Shown here: one piece after another, positions 1 to 13,886 of the stretch
Position numbering within the stretch: position 1 is the first letter of the stretch
Layout: the number at the start of each line of letters is the position of its first letter
From: Torymus aiolomorphi
Taxonomy: Eukaryota; Arthropoda; Insecta; Hymenoptera; Torymidae
Direction of reading: 5' to 3'
Assembly: GCA_036365515.1 (NCBI GenBank)
Contig: CM070874.1
Coordinates: 46,623,083-46,687,082 of the forward strand
Length of the DNA stretch: 64,000 bases
The notes under the pieces: model-generated
Told to the model about the DNA's origin: nothing
Databases searched by the model: none
Seen by the model: only the letters and a program-made list of their open reading frames with translations
Made by a program: the position numbers and the translations under genes

Positions 1-678
1 TTGTCGATACGTACACACGTTTTTTCATTATTATGATTTCGTCCATTTCGTTCCCATCCATCAATCGCGCATTTCATACCCCTAAAGCCAAATTTTTATT
101 TTCAGAAATTTGTGGCAAAAAACGCTTATTAGTGAAACGCTTTGCTGTAATGAAATAACAGAGTATGTAAGGGCAAAATTTCCTTTTAAATTTAAGTAAA
201 CGAAGAAAAATACATTATGAAAATGGTAAATAATCTGTTTTTTCACTGAAATTCAAAATGTCCTTATTCGACAAATATACCAAACATATGAATAGTTTTT
301 AAGCAGGAGCTATTAGAGTGATTTGTGGAATAATCGTCAAGTGATTATTAAAGTTTCCCAGAGGCGGGATTGCGCGCCGTTGCCGTCACTGCAGCAAAGC
401 GTTTTCATTCGCCGAACGTTATATGCAGGGGACTTATCCGTGTTTACGCTTTGGGTGGTGCTGCGCAGCTCTCTTTCTCTCACCCTTACTGGAATGTATA
501 TATATAGTCCTTCCTGACGGACCGTCCAAACCGTGTACGCGCGATTAAGGCCTGATTTTTGCATACGCGAAGGGCTAAAATGATCGGCTTTCGGTGCAAC
601 GAAAAACGCTCCATTTATACTCCCACCCTCTCTTTGATGCACGCACAACCAGCCACACGCACACATAGTCTTACCCTC

Positions 679-703
679 CCTCTCTCTCTCTCTCGTGCTA
701 TCT

Positions 704-747
<44 letters not shown>

Positions 748-755
748 CTCTCATC
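679..755. repeat. (TC)n microsatellite
   Basis: A near-continuous run of TC dinucleotides with a short interruption (GTGCTATCTTGCG). It makes the overlapping short open frames look like Ser-Leu repeats, which are not genes. Confidence 0.9.
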
Positions 756-3700
756 GCCTCTCGTCGCACTTTCATCCGATCAATAATGGCAGTCACGTGC
801 CAGGCACGCCTATAAGGATGCAGCACGACATATTTTGTATGCAAGCGTGTGTTCGACTGCGCCTGGGTCACACATACTCAAACACGAAAATGCGACTGTG
901 CACGTACACGCCTCGTGCGTTGCTCTAAAGGTATGATCGATTTTTTGCCAGGCCGCAATACAGCCACCAGTACCGCCGCCGCCATGTGTGTACTTACAAG
1001 CGCGCGCGCGCATGAAAAATTTCATTAATCGCAGATCCAGCCTCACCTCAGGCCAAGCAAATTATCCCGGAGGCGGTGTGCGCCGCTGCCATCGCGGCCC
1101 TGTGTACGCGTACACCTATGTGAAATTTTTCATAGACATAGGTGTGTGCGAGTGCAGGACGGGACAATTTTAATTGCTCGAAACGTCCTCGTCATCTTTC
1201 TGCCCCTGTCCGTAAAATAATCGTACTTTAATTTTCGTTAATGAAATTATGGTTTCGATTTTGAAGATGCCTAGCTGGCTATTTGCGAATCGTTCCAATA
1301 CTTTCCCTCGATATGCAAAATGGTCCAATAATTCTTAAAAATAGTTCCAATATTTCAAAGATTTTTAAATCCATAAGCTGATATTTGCATTTTTCGCCTA
1401 AACACGAAACAAAATAGCAAGCTTTTAGTTAAATAAGTAAACATAAACATTGACGATTTTAGGTTTTAGTATGTACAATCATTTGCAAGAAAATGACATC
1501 GTGCTGCATCGCCCAGCGTTTGCATATAGTTGCATTAGTAAATACGTCGCTTCCGGAAAATTACAATCACCATACAGTATAACATCGCGTATGTAATACA
1601 CAATAAAACGATTCGTACGCCTCCTGAACGGAAATTAGCTTCACACACACCGATATTTATTGAATATTGGCCCGCTGGTAAGCCCAGCTCTTGCCAGTAA
1701 TTATCATTATCATTATAAATCTATTAATTTTTTTATATATTAAATCGCTTTATTTATTTTAAAAGTGGCGCATCCTCTTTTACGCCAACGCGCAATATCC
1801 ATACCGCTTAGATATTCTCGTGCAGTATCATATAATTATATACTTCTTTTACATACTTAAGTTTTATTTTAATGCATTCTCATAATTTATACAGGATTTC
1901 TCTAAACTCTATGAATCGCATGTACAGATCATTCTCAATAACTTGTGCAATCATATCTGTTAATTTTCACCTGTTGATGTTTTTTATTAAATTAAATTAT
2001 AGTCGCAATAATTATATTTTATGGTCTTTTTAATAGAAACAATAGATACTGAATTGGAATAATCCCTCATAATATTACTTTCTACGAATCATTTTGAGAA
2101 ATCTCTAAAATGGATAAATGTAATACTTTTCGCAACAATTACACTTAAATAAAATAAAAAATATACACTTTTATACTTAACGTAATACTCCTCGAGCATA
2201 AATCTAGCGACTTTCACTTGCGCATACCTTTCTTTTCATTCACTCACGTGTTATTTTTTATATATTATTGGTCTTTATTTGTATATTTTAATTATAATCT
2301 ATTTGTTAGACTAAATAATATTCAATTACAATTAATGATTTGATGTTTTTGATAAATTTTTCAATTTTTTTTAGATTTAAATATGAAAATTTGTATACTT
2401 ATAGAAATACTACATTTAAATTTATAAGAATTTAAAATAAACTAAACTTACTATATCTTTTTATATTTTAAAATAGCTTTGTTATTGTATGGAACAGTAT
2501 TTTATAATTTTATAATTTTTGCTTATTATTAGCAAGAAATTAATTATTCACATCAGCAAATTCATTTTTAATATGATAAAGTCATGTGAAATATTTAAAG
2601 TACAAATGCATATTGTCCCAAATTCAAATATTTGCTAAAAATTACGTTGATAGCAGTCTATTTCGATTTTAACGATAGAACGAATACATACTAAGATTAT
2701 GCATAAACCAAAGCTTTACTTTACAATTGCCTTACACTTGTTGTCATAGGAAATATATAGCAACTAAAAACAAAATTAATTTAACATAACTTTAACAAAT
2801 AAAAACAAGATTGTTTAAATCTATTACTCTTTATTGCAATACCTATAAATACATTATTTTTCAGTTCACAAAATATTTTTTCGTTTTATTATTATTGCTT
2901 ATTGATCTCCAATTTATTAATTTACATTCTAAACTTTCTTAAAAAATACATTATCTTTAATATTCTATAAAATTATAATGAAAAATTTAAATTATTTCTC
3001 TCAACTGATATCTTAAAATGGAGGTTTTCTTATGATAGAAAATATAATATTTATAATATCAGAGAATACAGTTAAAAAATGTTGAAACATAATTCGCAAA
3101 AAAATAATTTAAAATTATTATAAAAAAACATGCAAAGACGCATTCGGCAATTGCAAACTGACCTTAGATACAAAATAGTATATTATGCAACTAGTGCGAG
3201 AAGCAGTTGCTCATGCACATGTTGCCTATATTATTTTTTTAAACAAGGCATGAGACGTTCGATTTCTTATGCGAGGCCGGCGTGTAAGAGGTAGCCATTT
3301 AGACACTCCTTTAAAAAGATTGTGAGAAACACAACCATGTAAGAAGTAATTGCTTCTCACACACTAGCCTTACATGGGAAATCAAATTTCTCGCACAGTG
3401 TTTTGAAAAGAACTGGTTTCACCTACTTATATTCTGTATCCAGCGAATAAAATAAACGTATTTAGAATAATCTATTGCTTTGCTTTCGATGTAAAGCTAT
3501 TAGCACTGCATTAACTAACTGATGTATCTCTTTCCTTACTAAATATATTGAAATCTACTGTATTATGAATCATTGTTACTATCATTTTATCATTTTAATT
3601 TGAGTATTTTCTCTATAATTAAACCTTTCCTTATTTCAATAGCCCAATTATCATGTGAAATCATTGCTTTTTTTAAAGTTCAAATAATGGATTGCATTAT

Positions 3701-6700
3701 CATAATCGTTAACATTCTTTATTACTTCATTTCATATGTGGCATAGCGACAAAATTTAATTTTTAAGTATTTTGAAATCTAGTAAAGTAGCATTCGTTAT
3801 ACAAAATATGAGAATTGTTTGTGCACATATTTGATACTATTTCTTCGCGTACTAAACATACTTGAACACATCAGATTCTCTACTGATCAATCGTACTTGT
3901 TTTTTTTTTTTTTTTTTTTTTTTAATAAGCGCATTTTGCCTATGTTAGTCATATATTATTTTCGACGGAGTCCATAAAGGTTTCATTCGATTCATGTATC
4001 CATTCATTCCCTAATACATATCCCTATTCTAAATGTATTTATATTTATAATATTCTGTAGATTCTGCTAAGAGAACCACACCGACTGATCGACTTGTCAA
4101 TTGATATATTCTTAAAAAAAAAACATTATAAAATTTAAAATTCCTAATTTTAGATATTTGGGGCTTTCTTTACGTAATTTAGAAACGTGTTAGTATTGAT
4201 AGCATATTGTTCAAATTAAAAACTCCAATCAATTAATATGCACTCCAAAAAATTAACCAAGTACCATCATAAGAAGTTTAGAAAAATGTATTATCGCTGC
4301 TTTTTATATTGAAATAAACTTCAAAGTAATAATATTATATAAATTTGATGTTAATTAATTAAATATGTTATGCATCATGCAATATCTTTGATTAGACATT
4401 TTAAAATACTGTAATTTAGTTTTTCTACAACATAAATGAGAAAATATTTACAAATTTTGAACGGAATATAATGTAATTTTTATCACAAAAATATTGATAT
4501 TATGAAACGAAATATTACAACGAAAAGTGTCATCATAAAAGTGTGTTGTTATGTAAAGAATATTTTGATTATAGCAGATTCTGCGCCGTGCTTCGTATTA
4601 CTATGCCTTCGCAGTATGATTATATTTCGTCTATGACGGTGATTCGGTAGCCTTTTAGGAGTGAATAAGAAATCTTTATATAAAAATATAAAGAACATTA
4701 AAAGAGAGGCAAATGTTTTGTTAAAAATATTACATTGACAAAGTCGTCGATAAAGATGTCCTATTTGATGACTGAGTACACTTGGTACCAGTTGGCAATC
4801 TCGCTGCTAACTTTACAACGCTTTACAGTAGCACATATATATAATTTCCGGAAAGTCTATGCGTTGAGATCCTTACGTCACCCATATATTATATACCATT
4901 TCAACTCTAATCGTATAAATTAAGAATATTTGTGTGTATATCACTATTTATGCAGACTCTTCTGTTGGGTCGTTACAAGCAGGCGACGTATATATAATAT
5001 ATATTATAAATATAACTAACGTACTTAATCGAACTGTTCCCTCGCGTGCAAGATGCGCTTTGTTAAATCAGTCTGACGATAATCTCTTTGTTTCTATCAT
5101 GCTTTGGACTTCGAAACCCATTAAATAAGCAGGCAATGTATCCTACTCTCCAGCTATCTCGGAACTCGCTCGTTTACATACATTACGGCCGGCTGGTGCA
5201 AAATTTCCCCGCTATCAGGCGAAATTTTCATTTTGCGCATAATTACAGGAGTAGTAAAACCACGTGCACCGAAATGTTGGGAGAACGATTATTTTGCTGA
5301 TTTTTCACCTGAGTCCGAGAGATCATCCTTCGAAACGTTGAATTTTATTTCATATAGCATATTACCACTCCTTATAGATCTCAAAAGGAAGGATAGGATC
5401 GATAGAGTGAGAAAGAGAGGAAGTCGACAGACAGAAATGGAGAAAGAGAGATCGAGAAAAGAGAGCAAGACTGACATTGTAATACTAGTTAGGCGATATA
5501 AGGGGGTTATATAGAAGCTCAATAGGAAGAAAAAAGCGCGGTGACATCGGCCAAAGTATGGCCTACAAGTGACAAGCAATATCTCTGGATAATATCAAGC
5601 TACCTACCATAGACTAGATTAAAGATGTAGTACGTGAGATATAAATAGGCGTATGCATGGATAATGCGATAATAGAGAGAGAGACATACTCAACACGGCA
5701 GAAAAATCACGATTCTCATCAGCCACGGGGCTAATGACCGAATATACACGATTCTGCTTTTATACAAAATGTTAACAATTGTTTACCTTTAAAACCGGGA
5801 AAACGCACGACGAATTTCCGATTGCTTTATTTTAAGACTGAAAATCTAAAGCGTTCGTCATTGACTTAAAAACAATTCGCTCTAATAGCACAGTAAACTA
5901 CAACGACAGTATTTTTACTTATAACGAAAACGAAATCGGTTTGTAGTATTAAGGAACATTATGAATCGCAACGCTCTTGCAACTTTGTGCCATTAGGGAT
6001 ACGATTATATAATTATGATAAGTTATTAATAAACAGTAAAGCATCTACACTTTACAGCTTTAATCTCATTGGTAATTGATTTGACCACCAGATGGCAGGT
6101 TAACGACGAGCATCCCGATACATATAGGATCGAAAAGATAGAGTTTATGGAATTCCTGCATGTACGGATAGGAATTCATTACTATCAGGTCTACTACAGG
6201 CTGCTTTACTTAAACTTTTACTTATAATATTTACAGAACTAGAGAAGAAATAGGAAAAGAAATTGTTCGCGTCCCACTTCTAAGACGGGGGCGCGGGATT
6301 GAAGCCGGAAAACACAGACTCATGCATACAGACAGACGCACCCAGACGTGCATACGAGAGATCGAGATAAAGTCGTAGCGTGCCGCGAAGTTCGGGCTCA
6401 GATTAATTAGCGCGATATAGAAGACGCGCGAGAATGAAAGGGGCGAAACTTTGCGCCCCCTGCTGTTCCTAAACGGAGGCGCGAGTTTGGGGAATCCCCG
6501 GCCCTGCTGCATGTGCAAGTTGCCAGGCTGCTAGCGACCGACTTCATACGAATCCAGTAGGTATTAATAAACTCTTCGCGAAATATAAAGCTCCAATTCT
6601 ACATACGTACTTTTCCCCTCCACTATTGTTTTACCCCTTTTTCTAGTTTCAAGAAATTTCGTTGAATCAAACTTTTTCGGCTATATTATTTCTTACCGGA

Positions 6701-9700
6701 GACTAATGTAAAGTCAGTTTAGCAATTATAACTCCGATCAACCGAAACTTTTCTTCAGTACAGCTCGGGTGTTCTAATTGAGGTTTCAAGCAATTGATAG
6801 CTTACGTCATTAGTAAGAAGATTGAAAATTTGCAGAGTAGAGAAGAGCTGTAAGTATAGTCGAGTAATTACAGACGCATCTTCAAATGGAGAAAAGTACT
6901 AGTACAGACAGCAATTTTTTAACAAATTTCAATGAAATTTATGTAAAAATTACCTAATGTACGAATGAAGAAACACGGCTTTGAAGTTACATACTTTATA
7001 GTCAACACAGCTGATAGAAACTGTAGTTTCGAGGTGCGTAGAATAAGAGTTTAGTGAAAAAGATGGAAGTACAGAAGAATAACGCATAATAGAATGAAAG
7101 GAAAATAGAAAGAAGCTTTACAAAAAATCCGATATCAACTCTTATAGGCACCCTGTGACGAAAGGCAACTACTATTAGAGTATTTCTTAAGACTGATGTA
7201 ATTTATCATCATTACTGTATTTATAATGAAATGACTTTAAAAATATGTTTTTTTTTTTTTTTTTTCAATAATTTTATATTGAGACGACATTTTTATCAAA
7301 AGTCGTTACGACAATATTGATGCTGTAAGTGCACGTTTCAATGCCATAAATCGGTAAATATGTATACGTTTTAGTATAATTATAGAAATGTTGCTATTTA
7401 ATTGATAATAATTTGCTTTAAAGAAATTCTATTGCATGGTTAATTACGATTGATGAAACGGTAGAATGTCGTTAATGAATATCGTCTCAATGTATAACTA
7501 TTAAAATTCTTAAGGAAATCGCCTTGCGCCACAGAATACTATATGAATAGAAAAATAACACGTAAAGTGGGTTGATAAATGAATAGAAGCGAAAAACTTG
7601 TTGAACATTGATTACGATATTACTCGAATTATTTACACTTACATAGCCACATAAAAATTTAAGGCCAAGGCTATGTGTAATTTTTTGCGCACCTAATTAA
7701 AATCGTCCTTTATAAATATACTTCAATCAGTTTCGCAAATGTATCGCAGATTTTGTTTATTATTACTTCGTTTCGATTCTTTTAGTTTTGTACATATGAA
7801 TTTCGAGTAACTCTATGCAACGGATGTATTTCTTTTTCGACAAATCGTATTCCCCAATTCATTTTATAATATAATCACGAATGCATGACCTGCGCGTGGC
7901 ACTGAAACTTTATTCTGGTAGACCCTACCTATATAAAGGATTATTATAAAAAATTAAGTCAAATTTCGCGTATACGCGTCTTTTTGAAATTCAAAAACAC
8001 CTACTCATTACTTAAATCTCATCCTAAATGCATGGCCATTCTCTGCTCTATTAATATCAATTTGCTTACGCAGAAAAAATACTGCCGAGAGGAACTCAGG
8101 TAATCACCGCGATTCCAATCGCACTTTATCCGTATTTTTCGTTGTTTTCAACACTTTGCACGGCTATGGTCTCAAAAATGGCATTCCTCTAAATGTTCTC
8201 AACCTTAGGCATCTCTCTAATGCAATTTATATAATGAATTTGCGTATACAAAGACTCGACATCATATTATTTGACTGTTAGAAAAATAACATGTCGCATG
8301 TTCGAAGCACGAAAATTACGCGCACGCTTCTCCGACCTAGTTTTCTCTTTTTTTCTCTATTTTTTCATTATACGAGCTACGTAATCTACTTATAAAAACG
8401 AGGGATTCGCATGATGTAAAAACTGCTGCTCGATAAGTAAAATGGCAATCGATATAAAAAAATGTATACTCTCCTTTCTCTCGTTGTATAAAATCGTTGT
8501 ATTTGCATAATTATCATTAGAAGCACAATAAATCCGCTAATAAGTGTACAATAAATAAATATAATAAAATAAATTTAAAATGACAGTGTATAATAAATAA
8601 AGGATGGTATAAATAAAGGATGTAATAAATAAAGGATGGTGTGAAAGGTGGAAATTAATGAAATGACAATGATTTAAATGTAAAAAACATTGTTTCACAT
8701 AAAACATTAATAATGAGTAATTGATAATAATATAAATATAAATAATAAGTGACTTTGACATAAATAATTAAATAATAATTGTATAAATAATCATATCTTA
8801 ATAAATAATGCAATAAATATTATAAATAAATTACACAATCTGCACAACTCAGCTGATTGCAAAAATATACAAGCAAACCAATCACACTAATTAAACAAAC
8901 AAAAAAACGGAATGTATTTGCTGAGATGCGACGCTACTATTTACAGATAGGCTGACATAGAGTGACTAAAAAAATTATTACTGAATAAAATAGCCTAAAT
9001 ATATCAAAATTTGTATTATCATTTCGTTGCCTATACTGCAAAATTAAGTGAATTGATGTACAACGGTCGTCAAATGACTCTTGAATGCAGGACGAATACT
9101 TTGATTTAAGAACGTTTTTATCTCACTATACATTCTAACTTTTGCAATGTTGATTACCTTTTCCCAAATCACAATTCTCAAATTCAAAATTTCTATTCAA
9201 TTAATTTTCATTCAATAAATTTGATGAAAGTACAAAAATATTAATTAGCGTTCTGCATCCAAAGCTGTCATGATATAAGTTCTATGTTACTTAATTTATT
9301 GCTTTAAGACCAATGCATGTATAATATTGCTTGAAATATTTCGCCCCTTTTCACAACTTTTTTTTTTATTAATCTTTGGAATTCTTCCGACTAGTTTTAT
9401 ATTCTTAATCTCGTTTTCCTCACTTTTCATTTATATTACATTACGCACGCATTCACGCCGACTTCAAACGCTCGAGAACAAAAATATATCGCGTGAAATC
9501 GCCTACTGTACATGCATACTTTTTTTCTACAGCCTTATTATGAGATAATCGCAATTTCTTGCATTATCTTTCGCACGTACTTAGATAATAATGATAATAA
9601 ATAATAATAATGATAACTAATTACTAATAATGTAAGATTAGATTGCTCTATGCACAGTAATGCTCCTACACAAATAAACAATAGCAGCCGTCGACAAGCG

Positions 9701-10941
9701 TTCTCGTAGCAAATTATTGTTTCAACGTCAATTGAAAATTTCTAAGGGATCGATGGGCTCGCGCGATTCTTCAGTTTCTTGAATGCGCGAAGTCGCGAAT
9801 AAATTAACTAATTGCACGGCGTTTGGGATTCACTATCAACTTTTACTGGTACATACTTCCTCGGCACTCAAGTTGCTTAAATTCTTTTAATTTTTTTTTT
9901 TTTCAATTAAAAGTTTTTTTTTTATTATAATTATAACAATTTTGTAATTGACACAAAATTACATCAATCATTTGTATTGACTAGAATATTGACCTTTATC
10001 AGTAATCGAAATAACGAAGAATAAATGTTCAATTATTTGAAGCAACCCGAGGCCAAGTTTTTAGTATATTTCCTCGCGTTTCTCGTTGATCCTATATAAC
10101 GCGGGAGCGCTGTACAACGTTGCTCCGCATCAAAGCAATGCACGCTGACGTTCTATAATAGCATGCTCGCGATCATTAGCCATAATAGAGAGAGCGCGAA
10201 GCTAATTAATAAATATTGGCAATCGTCAACTCGTACGTAGAATATTTATTCGGTTAATAGCTGAATTAATGAGGAGGATAATACAGGGGGGATAATATTT
10301 AAATCTCCTTTAAAAGGGGTTCGTGAATTTTTCGATGTTCGCTTTCACTAGATTAAGAGTTAATTCGTTGTGTCGAAACATTGCTTTGACCGTACGTGCT
10401 TGTCGCCTCATTGAATATTGCTCGCTAAAAAATATAACAAAAGGAGTATGTATTCATTGACAATTTACAATGCTTGGCATTAATTCGTATGCTGACCTAT
10501 TGGAGGATGATCGTCCTCCTCCTAGTTACTTGGTGTTGCGCTAATTTTTTTTTTTTTTCATTTACGTTACCGCATACGTGTTAAGGGATTTTTTAAATCT
10601 TTAAGTCTTACATATTGCGTTAATGTTCGTGCGTGTGTAAATGTGGATGCGTGGCCTCTTAGTACTTTAATGCGCGCTACCGTTGTCTCTACTTTCAAGA
10701 CGAGCAAAGTACTTGCGAATACATGCGCCTCTTTGTATTATAATTTCCTTCAGTTTCTTTACGACATCGAGAGTTACACCACAGAATGAGCAATCAATCT
10801 GAGCTAAAACATTTTCCCACAGGAAGAAAAGCTTCAAAAACCACGATGCAGCGCTTGTGATTATTCGCAATCAAGTTAATTTGAATGACTAGTTCTTTTT
10901 TCATTGTCCAGATAATGGTATCCCAAGTCTGGACTAACTAA

Positions 10942-10970
10942 AAAGTGCCTTAAACATTTTAAGGCACTTT
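10942..10970. other. Perfect 13-bp hairpin
   Basis: AAAGTGCCTTAAA is followed by the loop CAT and then its exact reverse complement, giving a 13-bp stem with a 3-nt loop. It lies about 1.1 kb downstream of the scrt stop codon. The stem is too short for a typical animal microRNA precursor. It could be a small foldback remnant or an RNA structure in a long scrt 3' UTR; the sequence does not decide. Confidence 0.5.
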
Positions 10971-11608
10971 GCTAATTCCTCTACGCAATGATTAACGTGG
11001 TCTTGTTTAGCTGCTGATAACAAGCCACTAATCACGAGGACGTTAAAATCAAAGACTAATTGCATTTACAGTTGACGTAATATCACGAATAACCCACTTG
11101 TCGGAACAATCAAAAGTGCCATCACTAGAGCACGCGCGTCATCTGCCCTGCTCGCCGGGGAATCTGGTGGTGTATCTCTCAAATCGTCGCGCATTCTCTT
11201 GGCGTTTATCATATATCCTAAGTGTGGGCGTGTGCATATGTGTGTGTGTGTGTATTCGCGCGGCTTTGGTCGTCGTGACGCGGTGTGTGATGCTCAATTC
11301 GCTCGTCGAGTTGTTATCTGAAGCAACAGCGCGGCCCCTGCGGGCCCCGCAGTAACCCAGGTGCCGAGTATAGGTATATAAGGAAATAAGAACAAATAAA
11401 TAAATCGATGTTACGCGATGAGATAGACGTAGTGTGTTCGAATGGCTCGATCGACAGCATGCTCAAAGCCCCGAGCGAATGCGTGACTAGAGAGAGAGAC
11501 GTTACTTATATATACTAGTAAATAGACTATATAATGTATGTTTTAGTAATCGACTAGAGTGACTAGACTGCAGCGTGGACGTCATCCTTCCGACGTATTT
11601 TTTTCGTT

Positions 11609-11642
11609 TCATTCTTTCTTTCTTTCTTTCTTTTTTTTTTTT
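11609..11642. repeat. (TTTC)n / poly-T tract
   Basis: Several TTTC units run into a T-rich tract downstream of the scrt stop codon. No function is inferred. Confidence 0.7.
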
Positions 11643-12049
11643 CGTTATGCTTAAACTTACTGGACGTTTCTTTAGTCAATGTTAAAGATAATCATCTCAT
11701 CTATATGGTACTGGCACTTTTCTACTTAACCTACTGCAAAACTTCATCGCCCCTTATGTTCAGCGTCTCCATGTGTGAATGTGTATTATATATATGTATA
11801 TAGGTGTATTATGTGTCGGTTATGTATAGTTTACGTAATAACGGCCTCTTCTTGTCTCCCAGCACCGCCCTTCATACAACAGTACGCATTTAGATATCAA
11901 AAATCTCCACGAAGCGCGCCCGCCGTGTGCATAAATACCTCTGACAACCTCGAAATCCAGCGGGGGGGTTAAAAAAATTATCGGTTTCCGGGCGTCCGCT
12001 AGCTCGGCCTCGGGTCCGTCTCCCCGGCCCCCCGCGGCTCGCCGGACTG

Positions 12050-13401
12050 CTACAACCCCCGGTTGTTCTGCAGCTGGTGCTGCGGTGCCGCGGGGGTGGC
12101 TGGGCCAGCGGCGCCGGCGGCGGGCTGCGAGCCCTCGTCGTCCCGCAGGCAGGCCGACTCGAGGTGCTTGTTCAGGTAGGACTTGAGGGCGAAGGTCTTG
12201 TGGCAGCGCGAGCACTCGTAGTTCTTGTCGGACGAGTGGGTCTGCATGTGGGCGCGCAGGTTCGAGCGGTCGGCGAAGGCCTTGCCGCAGTGGGCGCACC
12301 CGTAGGGCTTCTCGCCCGTGTGGCTGCGCAGGTGGCCCTGCAGCAGCCAGGGCCGTGAGAACATCTTGCCGCAGACGCCGCAGCTGTGGGAGAGCTCGTG
12401 CGTGAGCACGTGCATGGCCAGCGCGGGCATGCTCACGTAGGCCTTGCCGCAGTGGATGCACTTCTTCGCCGACTGGGAGTCGAGGCTGCGATGGGTCTGC
12501 TTGTGCCGCGAGAGATTCGAGGAGGTCGCGTACTGCTTGCCGCATTCGGTGCAGGTGAACTTGGGACGCTCGGGCTGGGCGGCGGCCTCCTTTTCGGGCA
12601 CGGCGGCATTGCTGGAGCGCCGCTTCGACCGCCCGTCCGACACGAAGAAGGCCTCGTAGGTGTAGGCCACGGTCTTGTTGGGGGCGCCGGGGCTGGCCTC
12701 GCCGGCGGCGGGCGAGTGGGGCTGCGGCAGCGGCTCCTGGCTGTGCGCCGGCGGCGACTGCGGCGGCTGCTGGCTCTGGCTCTGGCTGGTGGGCACGGGC
12801 ACCAGCACCGACACCGGGATGGGAATGGGCTGCGCCGGTGGCGGCGGTGGTGGTGGTGGCTGGGCAATACCGGGGGGTGGCGAGAGCGTGTGGATGAAGA
12901 TGGAGTGCGTGGGCGCGGCCGGCGAAGCGCTCAGATCGAGGATCGCCTGGGCCGCCGAGAGGTCTTCCTCGGCGGAGCTGCGGATCTCGCTCGGTTGCAG
13001 GCTGTAAGGCCGGTAGATATCCTTCTTTTTCGGCGGCAGGGACAAAGCCGTGCCCGTGCTCGTGAAGCACATTGAAAGACTCTTGCGGGGGGGCAGAGTT
13101 ATTGGACCAGAAACCGTCGTGTGTTGGTGATTTGGTGTTGGCTGTTGTTGCTGCTGCTGTGGCTGCGGCTGCTGATGCTGTTGATGTTGATGATGTTGCT
13201 GTGGCTGATGCAAGAGTGGCGAAGAGGGTATCGAGTGCTCCGCATGCTCGGGTTGCTGTTCTTGGTGTTCGTGGATTTGATGCTGATGGTGATGCGAGAG
13301 AGTAGGCGAGGGAACCATAGGTCGAGCGAGTTCAGCGGCGGAGCGCAATGTGGCATACTTTGGAGGTTCTTCATGGTTTATCCAGGCCTCGTGTGTGTAA
13401 C
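12050..13401 (-). CDS. scrt: scratch, exon 2: zinc-finger exon of a Snail-superfamily repressor
   Basis: This exon encodes residues 112-561 of a 561-residue protein (with exon 1 at 24009-24342). Scratch proteins are nuclear, neuron-associated transcriptional repressors that bind E-box DNA. Visible features in order: His/Gln-rich stretch about 145-210; a Pro-rich block about 290-345; the Scratch signature YTYEAFFVSDGRSKRR at about 358-373; then five zinc fingers at about 393-415, 425-446, 451-472, 478-500 and 507-529. All Cys/His ligands are present; the last finger is C2HC (ends HLESAC), as in the family. NLSRHKQTHRSLDSQ and SRPWLLQGHLRSHTGEKP closely match known Scratch fingers. The acceptor is the AG at 13403-13402; reading on from the split Gly codon gives YTHEAWINHEEPPKYATL, in frame with the rest. 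A later in-frame TTG (13348) is not the start. The stop is TAG at 12050-12052. The GC-rich antisense open frames are shadows. Confidence 0.95.
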
Positions 13402-13886
13402 CTATAACAATACCTTATATTAGTGATGCATTCGTAATTTTTCTACTAATTATACAATTTGTTTAAACTTATGGGATTCATATTAGCAAAGAATAACGTA
13501 TATATTGATATTCTAATGCGCTAACCTTAATTTTAAAAATCATATTTCCCGGGGCTTGTAACTTTTAACTCTTTGAATTCCGATAAAGTAAAGTAGAAGT
13601 ACTGATAGTAAAAAAGACTCTTAAATTTGAGAGATTTTCACTCACATCCCAACCAATAGGTACCATATTTCCTTATAGCTGACGCCATGTCCCTACTCCT
13701 CAATATGTGTATGCTATCTTCGAAAATTCAACTTAAATACCAGCCCTGATTATTCAGTCAATATAGATTCGATGTCGATTTAAAAACTATTAAGAAGTAT
13801 TTTAGATACCCCCATCAGGCATCTTATACATACATAAACTGTGACCACAACTCGTAGGCTGAGAGGAAAAAATGAACACCTCGGCC

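Larger units (their letters stand above)
1..12049. other. Gene-poor 3' flank of scrt
   Basis: No coding region is supported here. Positions 1-1180 are relatively GC-rich with CpG and CT runs; 1181-9900 is very AT-rich with mononucleotide T tracts (3900-3923, about 7250-7266). Short open frames are present but have low-complexity or random-looking composition and no recognised domain. About 8590-8640 holds three near-copies of a TAAATAAAGGATG motif. The scrt 3' UTR must lie just below 12050 on the minus strand, but no convincing AATAAA signal was found in the first kilobase, so its end is not placed. Confidence 0.6.

Noticed and set aside
5676..5740. CTGATGAG on the minus strand near 5716 as a possible second hammerhead
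   Set aside because: No GAAA core follows a stem II at the right distance and no cleavage-site stem is present.
10942..10970. microRNA gene at the 13-bp hairpin
   Set aside because: The stem is too short and the loop too tight for a precursor of about 60 nt or more; similarity of AAAGTGC to known seeds is likely chance.
11820..13075. Alternative long frames overlapping the scrt zinc-finger exon (416 codons minus; 229 codons plus)
   Set aside because: They are frame-shifted or antisense readings of the scrt exon; the true frame has the five zinc fingers and the Scratch signature.
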